Shown: positions 8,577 through 21,619, numbered from the stretch's first letter. The stretch is DNA of 64,000 bases from Dickeya fangzhongdai (GCF_002812485.1 NZ_CP025003.1:4464001-4528000), one strand, 5' to 3'. The notes: generated from the letters alone by a model not told the origin. Translations and numbers: made by a program.

Positions 8577-9188
8577 TTAACGAGTCAGCCCCTGGCGCAC
8601 AATCTCGGCATACACGAAAGGGGAGTCATCTTTCAGGCTATTAAGCGACCAATCCCCGTTGATATATTTCTCAAAATGGCGTGTACGCATCCGTCGATGC
8701 TCCTGACTATCGAGCCTAAGCCGGGATATTGTCGATTCTGCCTGCGTGGCATACGGCGAACCGTTAGGATATAACGCATAATTAGGGCTAATCTCACCCG
8801 ACAGGAAATTAATTACAAAGGTATCCGGCTGCAAACTGATTGGATCCAAGACGTCATCGAAGTCATTCTTGTTACGATTTGGCCCCAATGAACTTAGGCG
8901 ATAATTGTTCCATTCATAGGCGTCACCGGCATTATGGGATTTAGCGACGAAATGGTCGGTAGAAGATGCCCCTGTCACCCACTCAAAATAAATCGCCAGA
9001 TAGGCGCAGACACCGCAATAAGATTCCCAAAGCGAATAATTGCTGTGCGTCCAATAGTTCGGTAAATCCGAAGCCTTCGGCGGTGGTGCATTAAGAGCAA
9101 TACCCTTTTTACTCAACCAGTTATGCCCTCTCTGACGCACCTCGACATCAAAATCATCAGGCTCCGCCTGTAACACCACCGGAATCAT
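8577..9188 (-). CDS. HNH endonuclease, Septu PtuB-like
   Basis: A 203-residue protein with an HNH-type core: C58-G-V-C61, then D78-H79 (STDHFVAKS), then W93-N94-N95-Y96 followed by N104-R-N-K-N-D109. This is the order of the beta-beta-alpha-metal nuclease fold (DH...N...N/K). The second zinc CxxC usual in many HNH proteins is replaced by LGPNRNKND. Its start overlaps the end of the upstream ATPase gene by 32 bases, indicating translational coupling. An AAA ATPase with an HNH partner, in this order, is the arrangement of Septu (PtuA-PtuB), where the nuclease acts on phage or tRNA/DNA targets. Family membership is inferred from motifs and context. Local GC is clearly below that of metH. Confidence 0.68.
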   Translation of the reverse strand: MIPVVLQAEPDDFDVEVRQRGHNWLSKKGIALNAPPPKASDLPNYWTHSNYSLWESYCGVCAYLAIYFEWVTGASSTDHFVAKSHNAGDAYEWNNYRLSSLGPNRNKNDFDDVLDPISLQPDTFVINFLSGEISPNYALYPNGSPYATQAESTISRLRLDSQEHRRMRTRHFEKYINGDWSLNSLKDDSPFVYAEIVRQGLTR

Positions 9189-10521
9189 CTTTGCGTCCTT
9201 TTTTTATCTTCTTATTATTTTGCTCCGGGTTTGCTTTTTTTCCACGGATAAACCGCCAGCGAAACAGGAACTCATCTTTAACATCGAGAGCCGCCAGCAA
9301 CTGCTGATACATCGCGTCCAGCTCCTTTTCCGATGCATCAGACTTATTCAGCAGCTTTGCCGCGTCCTCAACCAGTCGCTCATACTCCAGCGGTCTGCCA
9401 CTTTTTAAATCGAACGCCTCGCTCGTCAGCCAGTTGGTCACATCACCGTGTTTTTCAAATTCACGCCGCTCCAGCACCACCGCACCATTTAGAAAATCCA
9501 GATCAAACCATGCATCTCGTGAGCCATCAAATAATGGCTCTACCGAGGTCATCACCAGCGGAGAATGCGTGGTAGTGATCAACTGCACCTGTGCTTTGGC
9601 GTTCAGCTTTCCCATCACTTTCAGCAAAGCGGGAACAATACTGCGCTGCCAACTGGGATGAAGATGAGACTCAACTTCATCAATCAGGAACGTAATCTGA
9701 GGGCTGACGTCTTCCCCCACAATACTGGCGGCTCGCTGGTGTTCCTCCCAGGCCCATACCAAAAAATAAGCCAGCGCCAGAATACGCCGCATTCCCGAAG
9801 ACGCATGGAGCACAGGCACATCTTTTTGGTAAGGCATCCTGAGGGTCGGTATTTCACGTACGTCATCCAGACTGATGCGGGTCAGTTCCCCCAGCGAGAG
9901 CACTTCGGTTATCGAGGGGGAAAGCACCTTCAGCACGGCATTAAGATGTTTGAACGCCGCGCCTTTCTCTTTTTGCCAACTGGCAATATCACGGATCAAC
10001 CCGTTACAGAGCCAGGAGCGTTCGTCACCCGGCAAACCATCCCACACTTCAGTCGGGTTTAACACATAGGCCGGAACCCGCTCCTGCACATCAATGCCAT
10101 CCTGCGTGCGCCAGTAATTACGGTGCGGATCCCACACCGCAAAGCTGCCATCCGCCATCGCATACAGCACCAGTCCAGGGTTGGTCGGCCGACCGGCACG
10201 GCCAGTCCAGCTCTGCTCACGTCGGGCATAGGTACTCTCGTAATGGCTTTCATAACGTTCAGTCTTGACCTTACCGGCAAATGAAAAAGCAATACTTGCC
10301 TCTTCACCTGCCAGGCCGAACGCAGGGAGCGCTTTTTTGCCAGCGGCCAGTTTAGGATTCACCTCTGCGGGCCATCGGCGAGTCAGCGCCCACCAAATAA
10401 TATCCAGTAAAAAACTCTTTCCCAGACCATTATCGCCGGTTAACAGGTTGAGCCGATTGCCAAATGTGAGATGCATGGTGCTGGCGGGCCCAACATTGGC
10501 AAGGCTAAGTTCATGGATCAT
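9157..10521 (-). CDS. AAA/ABC-type ATPase, Septu PtuA-like
   Basis: A 454-residue cytoplasmic ATPase of the AAA_15/AAA_21 type (SMC/ABC-like). The Walker A motif GDNGLGKS is at 29-36 and a signature-like ASSGMRRILALAY at 240-252. Walker B TFLIDEVESHLHP is at 277-289, with D281 and E282, and an H-loop TTTHSP is at 316-321. The C-terminus is a basic low-complexity tail (KKIKKGRKDD). It is 37 bases downstream of metH on the same strand with no visible terminator between, and overlaps the HNH gene by 32 bases. The pair resembles Septu PtuA-PtuB. No reverse transcriptase or msr/msd-like RNA is adjacent, so it is not a retron-borne copy. Confidence 0.75.
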   Translation of the reverse strand: MIHELSLANVGPASTMHLTFGNRLNLLTGDNGLGKSFLLDIIWWALTRRWPAEVNPKLAAGKKALPAFGLAGEEASIAFSFAGKVKTERYESHYESTYARREQSWTGRAGRPTNPGLVLYAMADGSFAVWDPHRNYWRTQDGIDVQERVPAYVLNPTEVWDGLPGDERSWLCNGLIRDIASWQKEKGAAFKHLNAVLKVLSPSITEVLSLGELTRISLDDVREIPTLRMPYQKDVPVLHASSGMRRILALAYFLVWAWEEHQRAASIVGEDVSPQITFLIDEVESHLHPSWQRSIVPALLKVMGKLNAKAQVQLITTTHSPLVMTSVEPLFDGSRDAWFDLDFLNGAVVLERREFEKHGDVTNWLTSEAFDLKSGRPLEYERLVEDAAKLLNKSDASEKELDAMYQQLLAALDVKDEFLFRWRFIRGKKANPEQNNKKIKKGRKDDSGGVTGGA

Positions 10522-10558
10522 CTCACCACCTTATTCCGTTTCATGAATAACTTTTATA

Positions 10559-14245
<3,687 letters not shown>

Positions 14246-14368
14246 TTTATTCTCGTTATCACCCTCGTCTGTGCGAACCTTTATCCTAGCACAACAGCCC
14301 GCCGCGCCAGCGCAGTACGCGGTTGATAATACCGCCTGACAAGACGGTTGCATTCTGCGCTAAAAAAA

Positions 14369-14383
14369 CGAAAATCGATTCCA
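14369..14383 (+). promoter_or_regulatory. Putative IclR operator upstream of iclR
   Basis: The reverse complement, TGGAATCGATTTTCG, resembles the IclR box consensus TGGAAATNATTTCCA. It lies 24 bases upstream of the iclR start, where autoregulation is known in E. coli. The match is imperfect and not tested. Confidence 0.5.
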
Positions 14384-14406
14384 TGATATGAAAAAGGAAA
14401 TCGACG

Positions 14407-15237
14407 ATGACGCCACCCGAACCCGCCAAACGCGGCAAGAAACCCCGCGCTGCCGCCGCCAGCCCCGCTCAACCTGCCGGACAGGTGCAGTCGTTGACCC
14501 GCGGTCTGACGCTGCTGGAATACATCGCCAAAGCCAACGGCAGCATCGCGCTGACCGATCTGGCCCAGCAGGCGGGCCTGCCCAACTCCACGACCCATCG
14601 GTTGTTGACCACCATGCAGCAGCAGGGATTTGTGCGCCAGGTCGGCGATTTGGGATTGTGGACCATCGGTACCCATGCGTTTATCGTCGGCAGCAGCTTT
14701 CTGCAAAGCCGTAATCTGCTCAGTCTGGTGCACCCGATGTTGCGTCAGTTGATGGAGAGTTCTGGTGAAACGGTGAATCTGGCGGTGCTGGATCAGAGTG
14801 ATTATCAGGCCATTATCATCGATCAGGTGCAGTGTACCGCGCTGATGCGCATGTCCGCGCCGATCGGCGGCAAACTGCCGATGCACGCGTCCGGCGCCGG
14901 CAAAGCGTTCCTCGCCATGCTGCCGGACGACAAAATCACCCAGTTGCTGCACCGCAAAGGGCTGCACAGCTATACCCCGCACACCCTCAGCGCCCAGACG
15001 CTGAAGGAGAACCTGACCAGCATTCGCCGGCAGGGCTACGCGCTGGACGATGAGGAACACGCGCTGGGCTTGCGCTGTGTCGCCGCCTGCATTCTCGACG
15101 AACACCACGAAGCGTTTGCCGCTATCTCCATTTCCGGGCCGGTCTCCCGCATCACCGATGATCGCATCACCGAACTGGGCGCGCTGGTGATCAAGGCGGC
15201 GAAAGAGATCACCTATCAGTACGGCGGCGCGCGCTGA
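14407..15237 (+). CDS. iclR: Acetate/glyoxylate operon repressor IclR
   Basis: Transcriptional repressor of aceBAK. The protein is 276 residues with an N-terminal Ala/Pro/Lys-rich extension (1-28). A winged helix-turn-helix at about 30-90 contains ALTDLAQQAGLPNSTTHRLL. The IclR effector-binding domain covers about 105-270 and senses glyoxylate and pyruvate in E. coli. The Shine-Dalgarno ggaaa precedes the ATG. The gene is divergent from metH and converges on aceK, as expected from the E. coli order metH-iclR-aceK-aceA-aceB-metA. An IclR-like box lies just upstream. Confidence 0.97.
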   Translation: MTPPEPAKRGKKPRAAAASPAQPAGQVQSLTRGLTLLEYIAKANGSIALTDLAQQAGLPNSTTHRLLTTMQQQGFVRQVGDLGLWTIGTHAFIVGSSFLQSRNLLSLVHPMLRQLMESSGETVNLAVLDQSDYQAIIIDQVQCTALMRMSAPIGGKLPMHASGAGKAFLAMLPDDKITQLLHRKGLHSYTPHTLSAQTLKENLTSIRRQGYALDDEEHALGLRCVAACILDEHHEAFAAISISGPVSRITDDRITELGALVIKAAKEITYQYGGAR

Positions 15238-15243
15238 CCGGCG

Positions 15244-17001
15244 TTATAACGTCAGCGCGTCCGCTGACGTTACCGGGTCGGCATAACGTAAGCTGAAGCG
15301 TTTTCTGCGCCGGTAAGCGTAGACATCTTCGATGTGACCGTCGCGAATCCGCTGCTGCAACGCCCGCCAGTATTCAGCCCGAAACAGATCGCCGTGCAGC
15401 TCTTCAAACAGCGGCAGCAAGCGGCGATCGCTGCACAGAAACTGGCGAAACTCTTCCGGAAACACATCATTCGGCCCGACGCTGTACCAGGGTTCGGCCG
15501 CCAGTTCGTCCGCCGGATCGCGGGGCGGCGGAATGTCGCGGAAATTCACCTCGGTCATGTAGCAGATTTCGTCGTAGTCATAAAACACTACCCGGCCGTG
15601 GCGGGTGACGCCGAAGTTCTTGAACAGCATATCGCCGGGAAAGATATTGGCCGCCGCCAGTTGCCGGATGGCGTTGCCGTACTCCTCAATCACATCGCGC
15701 AGCGCCTGACCGTTGACCTGTTCCAGGTAGAGATTCAGCGGCGTCATGCGACGCTCCATGTACAGATGGCGAATCACCAGCCGGTCGCCCAGGTCTTCCA
15801 GTTTGTCCGGCACTTCCCGCCATAATTCCGCCAGCAGTTCCGGGCTGATGCGCGCTTTCTCCAGCACGAAATTTTCATACTCCTGAGTGTCCGCCATACG
15901 TCCGACGCGGTCGTGTTCCTTCACCAGCCGGTAACACTCCCGCACCCGCGCTTCGCTGACCTCTTTTTGCGGCGCAAACCGATCTTTGATCACCTTGAAC
16001 ACCCGGTCGAAAGTCGGCAGCGTGAACACCAGCATCACCATTCCTTTTACCCCCGGCGCGGTAATGAACGGCTCCTGCGTACTGGCGATGAAATCGAGGT
16101 ACTCGCGGTAATATTCGGTCTTGCTGTGTTTCTGACAGCCGATCGCCAGATACAACTCCGCGGTGGTTTTACCCGGCAAAATCTCCCGCAGCCAGGCCAC
16201 CAGCGCCGACGGCAGCGGTGCGTAAACCATAAAGTAGGAACGGGCGAAACCAAACACAATACTGGCGTCCGCATGGCGGGTCAGGCAGGTATCGATAAAC
16301 AGCGCGCCGCGTTCGTTGTGGTGAATCGGCAGCAAAAACGGAAACACGCCGCCCGGCAAACGCAGTTTCCCCACCAGCCAGGCCGCTTTGTTGCGGTAAA
16401 ACAGCTCGTTCGCCACCTGTAGCGAAGCGTTTGCCAGCGACGCCGCCGGGAACGCTTCCCGCAGCGACCGCACCACATAGCCGATGTCTCGCGTCAGGTC
16501 TTCCCACTGCAATCGCAGCGGCAAAGCGGTCAGCACCGCTTCCAGCATCGCGGGCCAGCCGTTGTCGGGCTGGTAAGTACGAGCCAGCGGACGCGGAATT
16601 TCCTGAAAACGCCGTGCCGGCTGCGAACTGAACACGAACAGTTTGTCCGGCGTCAGTTCACGGTGATGAAACAGCCGGCAATACACTGAGTTGAAAAAGC
16701 TCTCCGCGATTTCGAAGCGCGGATAGTCCGGCAACAGCGCGGTATAAATCTGTTTGACCCGCGCGACGAACGCCGCGTCGTAACACTGCCGGTCGGTGAT
16801 GCAGCCCAGTTGCTCCACCACCAGCCCGACATGATGGTCATAGAGCTGGATACGCTGCTTCATCGCCTGCTGCACCGCATGCCAGTCCGCCTGCTCGAAG
16901 CGCTGCTGTGCGCCGGCAGTCACTTCCAGAAACCGGCCATACTGCGCATCGAACCCTTGCAGAATGGTCTGCGCCACCAGTTGTTCCCGACCTCGACTCA
17001 T
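15244..17001 (-). CDS. aceK: Isocitrate dehydrogenase kinase/phosphatase
   Basis: Bifunctional enzyme that phosphorylates and dephosphorylates isocitrate dehydrogenase, directing isocitrate to the glyoxylate bypass during growth on acetate. The protein is 585 residues (E. coli 578). Conserved blocks include [18 protein letters not shown] at the N-terminus, [15 protein letters not shown] (the ATP-binding segment) and [19 protein letters not shown] near the C-terminus. The start at MSRGREQL has the strong Shine-Dalgarno aggagagg, better than an in-frame ATG 21 bases upstream. It is the last gene of aceBAK, 77 bases after aceA, with an intergenic hairpin. The last codons lie in another perfect inverted repeat, giving a divergent C-terminus. 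Confidence 0.97.
   Translation of the reverse strand: MSRGREQLVAQTILQGFDAQYGRFLEVTAGAQQRFEQADWHAVQQAMKQRIQLYDHHVGLVVEQLGCITDRQCYDAAFVARVKQIYTALLPDYPRFEIAESFFNSVYCRLFHHRELTPDKLFVFSSQPARRFQEIPRPLARTYQPDNGWPAMLEAVLTALPLRLQWEDLTRDIGYVVRSLREAFPAASLANASLQVANELFYRNKAAWLVGKLRLPGGVFPFLLPIHHNERGALFIDTCLTRHADASIVFGFARSYFMVYAPLPSALVAWLREILPGKTTAELYLAIGCQKHSKTEYYREYLDFIASTQEPFITAPGVKGMVMLVFTLPTFDRVFKVIKDRFAPQKEVSEARVRECYRLVKEHDRVGRMADTQEYENFVLEKARISPELLAELWREVPDKLEDLGDRLVIRHLYMERRMTPLNLYLEQVNGQALRDVIEEYGNAIRQLAAANIFPGDMLFKNFGVTRHGRVVFYDYDEICYMTEVNFRDIPPPRDPADELAAEPWYSVGPNDVFPEEFRQFLCSDRRLLPLFEELHGDLFRAEYWRALQQRIRDGHIEDVYAYRRRKRFSLRYADPVTSADALTL
15248..15271. terminator. Hairpin at the iclR/aceK convergence, inside the aceK 3' end
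   Basis: A perfect 10-bp stem, aacgtcagcg / cgctgacgtt, with loop cgtc lies 10 bases after the iclR stop and overlaps the last codons of aceK. There is no T-run on the plus strand, so it may be a mRNA 3'-end stabiliser or a weak terminator rather than a classical one. Confidence 0.55.
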
Positions 17002-17036
17002 CCACCTCTCCTCTGACGCCATCGATGTAACGACAC

Positions 17037-17059
17037 GCGGCCAGCATCAGGCTGGCCGC
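17037..17059 (-). repeat. Stem-loop between aceA and aceK
   Basis: A perfect 9-bp stem, gcggccagc / gctggccgc, with a 5-base loop sits in the aceA-aceK gap. In E. coli, REP-type stem-loops at the same place are associated with much lower aceK than aceA expression. This single unrelated hairpin could play the same part; that is inference. No T-run follows it on the minus strand. Confidence 0.75.
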
Positions 17060-17078
17060 AATGGTGCGATCTTCCGGT

Positions 17079-18386
17079 TCAGAACTGCTGTTCTTCCGTC
17101 GAACCGGTCAGCGCGGTGACGGACGACGCGCCGCCCTGAATCAGGGTGGTCACCTTGTCGAAATAACCGGTGCCCACTTCCTGCTGGTGAGACGAGAAGG
17201 TGTACCCTTGTTTAATGGCCGCAAATTCCGGCTGCTGTACTTTCTCCACGTAGTGCTTCATGCCTTCGCCCTGCGCATAGGCATGCGCCAGGTCGAACAT
17301 GTTGAACCACATGCTATGGATACCCGCCAGCGTGATGAACTGGTATTTGTAGCCCATCTCCGACAGTTCATCCTGAAAACGGGCGATGGTGCGATCGTCC
17401 AGATTCTTCTTCCAGTTGAACGACGGCGAACAGTTGTAGGCCAGCAGTTTGCCGGAGAAACGGGTGTGAATCGCCTCGGCGAAACGCCGCGCCAGCGCCA
17501 GGTCGGGCGTTGAGGTTTCACACCACACCAGGTCGGCGTAAGGGGCATACGCCAGCCCGCGGCTGATCGCCTGCTCCACCCCGGCGCGGGTGCGGTAAAA
17601 CCCTTCCACCGTGCGTTCGCCGGTGACGAAGTCCCGGTCGTAATCATCACAATCCGAGGTCAGCAAATCGGCCGCGTCGGCGTCGGTACGCGCCACCAGC
17701 AATGTCGGCACGCCCAGTACATCCGCCGCCAGCCGGGCCGCCACCAGTTTCTGCACCGCTTCCTGCGTCGGCACCAGCACCTTGCCGCCCATATGGCCGC
17801 ACTTCTTCACCGACGCCAGTTGGTCTTCAAAATGGACCGCGGCGGCGCCCGCTTCAATCATCGATTTCATCAGTTCAAACGCATTCAGCACCCCGCCAAA
17901 ACCGGCTTCCGCATCGGCGACGATCGGCAAAAAGTAATCGGTATAACGCGGGTCATCCTGCCCGATGCCGTTGGCCCACTGGATTTGATCCGCGCGCCGG
18001 AAGGTGTTGTTGATACGCTGCACCACCGACGGCACCGAGTTGGACGGGTAGAGCGACTGGTCCGGGTACATGCTGGCGGCCAGGTTGGCATCCGCCGCCA
18101 CCTGCCAGCCGGACAGATATATCGCCTCCAGCCCGGCTTTCGCCTGCTGCAACGCCTGCCCGCCGGTCAACGCGCCGAGGCAGTTGACGTAGCCTTTACG
18201 CGACTTACCGTTCAACAGCTTCCACATCTTTTCCGCGCCCAGTTGCGCCAGCGTACAGGCGGGGTTCACCGACCCGCGCAGATTCACCACATCCTCGGCG
18301 CGGTACGGGCGGGTAATGCCTTTCCAGCGCGGCGTGTTCCACTCTTGTTCCAGTTGCTCGATTTGTTGGGTACGAGAGGTGCTCAT
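17079..18386 (-). CDS. aceA: Isocitrate lyase
   Basis: Cleaves isocitrate to succinate and glyoxylate, the first step of the glyoxylate bypass. The protein is 435 residues, as in E. coli (434). The catalytic loop KKCGHMGGK is at 194-202 with the active cysteine at 196. Magnesium and substrate blocks [12 protein letters not shown] (154-165), VHFEDQ and [10 protein letters not shown] are intact. The C-terminus TEEQQF is family-like. The Shine-Dalgarno aggaa precedes the ATG. It follows aceB by 23 bases in the same operon. Confidence 0.98.
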   Translation of the reverse strand: MSTSRTQQIEQLEQEWNTPRWKGITRPYRAEDVVNLRGSVNPACTLAQLGAEKMWKLLNGKSRKGYVNCLGALTGGQALQQAKAGLEAIYLSGWQVAADANLAASMYPDQSLYPSNSVPSVVQRINNTFRRADQIQWANGIGQDDPRYTDYFLPIVADAEAGFGGVLNAFELMKSMIEAGAAAVHFEDQLASVKKCGHMGGKVLVPTQEAVQKLVAARLAADVLGVPTLLVARTDADAADLLTSDCDDYDRDFVTGERTVEGFYRTRAGVEQAISRGLAYAPYADLVWCETSTPDLALARRFAEAIHTRFSGKLLAYNCSPSFNWKKNLDDRTIARFQDELSEMGYKYQFITLAGIHSMWFNMFDLAHAYAQGEGMKHYVEKVQQPEFAAIKQGYTFSSHQQEVGTGYFDKVTTLIQGGASSVTALTGSTEEQQF

Positions 18387-18409
18387 AGCGATTCCTTTTT
18401 TAAACAGGA

Positions 18410-20008
18410 TTAATCAAGTAAGTCGTAACCGGGTAAGGTGAGAAAATCGATTAACGCGTCCTGCGTGGTGATGCGTTCCATCAAACGGGCGGCGTCATCG
18501 AAACGGCCGTCGTCGAAACGGGCGTCGCCCAGCTCGCCGCGGATAACCTGCATCTCTTCCGCCAGCATCTGGCGAAACAACGACTTGGTCACCACCCTGC
18601 CGTCACTGAGGGTTTTGCCGTGGTGAATCCACTGCCAGATGGAGGTACGGGAGATCTCGGCGGTGGCGGCATCCTCCATCAGCCCGTAAATCGGCACACA
18701 GCCGTTGCCGGAAATCCAGGCTTCGATGTATTGCACCGCGACGCGGATATTGGCGCGCATGCCGGCCTCGGTACGCTCTCCCGGACAGGGCGCCAGCAGT
18801 TCATCGGCGGTCACCGGCGCATCGTCTTCACGCAGCACATCCAGTTGATTGTGACGATCGCCCAGCAGGCGATCGAATACCGGCATCACCGTGTCGGCCA
18901 GACCGGGATGGGCGATCCAGGTGCCGTCATGACCATTACGAGCCTCCAGCTCCTTGTCCTGCCTGACTTTTTCCTGCACCCAGGCGTTGCGCTCCGCGTC
19001 TTTGCTGGGAATGAACGCGGCCATCCCACCCATCGCAAACGCGCCGCGCCGGTGACAGGTTTTGATCAGCAAACGCGAGTAAGCGTTCAGGAACGGTTTG
19101 TCCATCGTGACTGATTGCCGGTCCGGCAATACCCGGTCCGGATGATTTTTCAACGTCTTGATGTAGCTGAAAATGTAGTCCCAACGGCCGCAGTTCAGCC
19201 CGACAATGTGGTCGCGCAGGTGATAGAGAATTTCGTCCATCTGGAACACGGCAGGCAGGGTTTCAATCAAGATGGTGGCTTTGATAGTGCCGCGCGTCAG
19301 GCCAAAGCGTTCTTCGGTATAGCTGAACACCTCGCTCCACCAGGCGGCCTCCTGCCAGGATTGGGTTTTCGGCAGGTAGAAATAGGGGCCGCTGCCTTTT
19401 GCCAGCAACTGGCGGTAGTTATGGAAAAAATAGAGCGCAAAATCGAACAGACTGCCGGGGATGGGTTCATCATTCCACAACACGTGTTTTTCCGGCAGGT
19501 GCAGGCCACGCACCCGACAAATCAGCACCGCCGGGTCAGGCTTGAGCTGATAAATCTTTCCCGCCTCGCTGGTGTAGGTGATGGCGCCGCGCACCGCATC
19601 CCGCAAGTTGATTTGCCCTTCAATCACTTTCGGCCAACTGGGCGCCAGCGAATCTTCAAAGTCCGCCATAAAGACTTTCACGTTGGCATTCAGGGCGTTA
19701 ATCACCATTTTTCGTTCCACCGGGCCGGTAATCTCTACCCGGCGATCCAGCAGGTCAGCAGGAATACCACGAATCTTCCAGTCGGATTTCCTTATGGAAT
19801 CCATTTCCGAAATAAAACCAGGTAATTCACCGTTATCAATTCTTGCCTGCACCGCCTGGCGCTCAGCCAGTAAACGGTTGCGCTGCGGAGTGAACCGGCT
19901 GACCAACGCGGTGAGGAAATCCACCGCCTCAGCCGTCAGAATCTGTCGTTCTGCCTCACCAAATGCGGTGGTGAACACCAGTTCCCTGCTTATCGTCTGT
20001 TGTGTCAT
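18410..20008 (-). CDS. aceB: Malate synthase A
   Basis: Condenses glyoxylate with acetyl-CoA to malate, the second step of the glyoxylate bypass. The protein is 532 residues (E. coli 533). It carries the family blocks [39 protein letters not shown] and [10 protein letters not shown], and ends in [11 protein letters not shown]. The start at [10 protein letters not shown] follows the Shine-Dalgarno agga and matches the family; the frame is open 22 codons further upstream without support. It is the first gene of aceBAK, downstream of an AT-rich promoter region containing two IclR-like boxes. Confidence 0.98.
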   Translation of the reverse strand: MTQQTISRELVFTTAFGEAERQILTAEAVDFLTALVSRFTPQRNRLLAERQAVQARIDNGELPGFISEMDSIRKSDWKIRGIPADLLDRRVEITGPVERKMVINALNANVKVFMADFEDSLAPSWPKVIEGQINLRDAVRGAITYTSEAGKIYQLKPDPAVLICRVRGLHLPEKHVLWNDEPIPGSLFDFALYFFHNYRQLLAKGSGPYFYLPKTQSWQEAAWWSEVFSYTEERFGLTRGTIKATILIETLPAVFQMDEILYHLRDHIVGLNCGRWDYIFSYIKTLKNHPDRVLPDRQSVTMDKPFLNAYSRLLIKTCHRRGAFAMGGMAAFIPSKDAERNAWVQEKVRQDKELEARNGHDGTWIAHPGLADTVMPVFDRLLGDRHNQLDVLREDDAPVTADELLAPCPGERTEAGMRANIRVAVQYIEAWISGNGCVPIYGLMEDAATAEISRTSIWQWIHHGKTLSDGRVVTKSLFRQMLAEEMQVIRGELGDARFDDGRFDDAARLMERITTQDALIDFLTLPGYDLLD

Positions 20009-20118
20009 GTCGTCGTTCCTATTCCGTTGTCCTCGCCTTATCGGCTGTTCAATCTGCGAACTCATTCCGAACATTTTTCAGCCAACAGAACTAAGCCTAA
20101 TTCAATAAAATTAAAAAT

Positions 20119-20133
20119 CAAAAACAATTTCCA
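20119..20133 (-). promoter_or_regulatory. Putative IclR box, proximal, aceB promoter
   Basis: On the aceB strand the site reads TGGAAATTGTTTTTG, near the IclR consensus TGGAAATNATTTCCA in its left half. It lies 110 bases upstream of the aceB start, within a very AT-rich stretch (about 20095-20190) that likely contains the promoter. Confidence 0.5.
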
Positions 20134-20193
20134 TTTTTAATTTAAATTCAATTCAAGCATATGATTAATTTAAAATTAAAGTTATACGCAATA

Positions 20194-20208
20194 GAGAAAT
20201 GCATTCCA
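20194..20208 (-). promoter_or_regulatory. Putative IclR box, distal, aceB promoter
   Basis: On the aceB strand the site reads TGGAATGCATTTCTC, resembling TGGAAATNATTTCCA. It lies 75 bases upstream of the proximal box. A two-box arrangement is known at the E. coli aceBAK promoter. Apart from these boxes and the metA terminator, the 302-base aceB-metA gap shows only AT-rich promoter DNA. Confidence 0.45.
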
Positions 20209-20257
20209 TGAGCAGTAAGAAAAGGAAATCGGAGACGTACCCGCTTCGCTTGAGCAG

Positions 20258-20285
20258 GAAAAAGAAAAGGCGCCATGAGGCGCCT
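20258..20285 (-). terminator. Terminator after metA
   Basis: On the minus strand an aggcgcc / ggcgcct stem with a 4-base loop is followed by TTTCTTTTT. It lies 25 bases after the metA stop codon. Confidence 0.85.
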
Positions 20286-20310
20286 GACGGGAGAGAATGA
20301 GAGGAAAGCG

Positions 20311-21240
20311 TCAATCCAGCGTAGGATTCATATGACGCAAATCGAACGGCGTGATCTGGTAAACATAGTAATTCAGCCAGTTGGAAAACAGCAGATGGCC
20401 GTGGCTGCGCCAGGTCGCCCGCGGCGTTTTCTGGGGGTTATCCCCCGGAAAGTAGTTCACCGGGATTACTGGATTAAGGCCGGCATCGTAGTCACGGAAA
20501 TACTCGCTTGATAATGTCAGCGCATCGTACTCCGGGTGCCCGGTCACAAACGCCAGCCGCTTATCCTTACTGGCAAACAGGTAGGCACCGGCTTCCTCAG
20601 ACTCCACCAGAATATCCAGATCGGTGTGCTCACGAATCACGTCGGAAGGAAAATCCGCATAGCGGGAATGTGGTGCCAGAAAGGTTTCGTCAAAACCGCG
20701 CGTCAACAGGGCATGCGGTTGCAACGTATGGTGTGAATACACACCGGATAATTTCACGTCACGGGTCAGCTTGGGGATGCCGTACAGCACATTCAACGCC
20801 GCCTGAACCGCCCAACACACAAACAGTGTAGAAGTGACATGCTCTTTGGCCCAGTTCACCACCCGCTCGATCTGCGGCCAGTACACCACATCGCAAAAAT
20901 CCACCAGCCCCAGCGGCGCGCCGGTCACGATCAAACCGTCAAAATTCTCGTGCTCGATATCTTCAAAGTCGCAGTAGAAGTTATTGAGGTGCTCCGTAGG
21001 CGTGTTCTTCGATTCCCGGCTATCAATGCGCAACAACTGAATATCCACCTGCAGTGGCGAATTCGACAGGAGCCGCAGGAACTGATTCTCCGTTTCGATT
21101 TTCTTTGGCATCAGGTTAAGCACCAACACCTTCAACGGACGAATTTCCTGCGTTCTGGCTCGGGAAGACGGCATTACAAAGACGTTTTCATTGCGCAAGA
21201 AGCTGACAGCTGGCAACTCATCAGGAACCCGGATTGGCAT
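20311..21240 (-). CDS. metA: Homoserine O-succinyltransferase
   Basis: Acylates homoserine with succinyl-CoA to open methionine synthesis. The protein is 309 residues, exactly the E. coli length. The nucleophile is C142 ([13 protein letters not shown]). The catalytic H235 and E237 are in [11 protein letters not shown], and the C-terminus ends [11 protein letters not shown]. The start at MPIRVPDE matches the family; five extra in-frame codons upstream were not used. It is transcribed alone, ends in its own terminator and is preceded by four tandem MetJ-type boxes, so repression by S-adenosylmethionine-bound MetJ is expected. Confidence 0.98.
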   Translation of the reverse strand: MPIRVPDELPAVSFLRNENVFVMPSSRARTQEIRPLKVLVLNLMPKKIETENQFLRLLSNSPLQVDIQLLRIDSRESKNTPTEHLNNFYCDFEDIEHENFDGLIVTGAPLGLVDFCDVVYWPQIERVVNWAKEHVTSTLFVCWAVQAALNVLYGIPKLTRDVKLSGVYSHHTLQPHALLTRGFDETFLAPHSRYADFPSDVIREHTDLDILVESEEAGAYLFASKDKRLAFVTGHPEYDALTLSSEYFRDYDAGLNPVIPVNYFPGDNPQKTPRATWRSHGHLLFSNWLNYYVYQITPFDLRHMNPTLD

Positions 21241-21258
21241 AACCTTACACCTCACTGC

Positions 21259-21290
21259 ATACGTTTATACGTTTATACGTTTAGCCTTCT
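21259..21290 (-). promoter_or_regulatory. Array of MetJ met boxes upstream of metA
   Basis: Three perfect tandem copies of the octamer atacgttt (21259-21282) are followed in phase by agccttct (21283-21290). The MetJ consensus is AGACGTCT in tandem 8-bp units. The three copies keep the ACGT core, and the fourth matches at six of eight positions. The array starts 18 bases upstream of the metA start codon, where it would cover the transcription start region. Confidence 0.85.
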
Positions 21291-21619
21291 AGGCTGCCGA
21301 AGATAACGATTTTCCAGAGCAATGTCGAGTACATAACCATCTGGTTGAAAATCTTTCATCAGAAATCAGATTTATATATCCATTTTTAGCATAAGAATTA
21401 CACAGTATGACGCAAAGCGAGACAGTTCCTCTGCTGATGCAAAGTAATGGGAACCACGGTAAAGGAGAGATAGGAGAGAAGGTATTGTAGAAAAGTGAAA
21501 AAAATATCGGACAGCGTTCAAAAGATCAGTAAAAGGACAAGGCGGTAGGGTAGTAAAAAACATCGGGCCGCCGGCCATCCCCGCCCTGGCACTCGGTTTG
21601 GCCACCGCGCCCCCAAAGC
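21291..21619. other. Gene-free stretch between metA and the rrn terminator
   Basis: I see no gene, tRNA or convincing hairpin here. Its right end next to the rRNA terminator is GC-rich, while the metA-proximal part is AT-rich and probably holds the upstream part of the metA promoter. An open frame of 134 codons on the minus strand covers part of it and the 5S gene, and is not credible as a gene. Confidence 0.6.

Noticed and set aside
8577..9188. Reading the HNH gene as a ribosomal or housekeeping small protein
   Set aside because: The DH...WNN...NK pattern and the overlap with an AAA ATPase fit a nuclease partner better than any housekeeping family.
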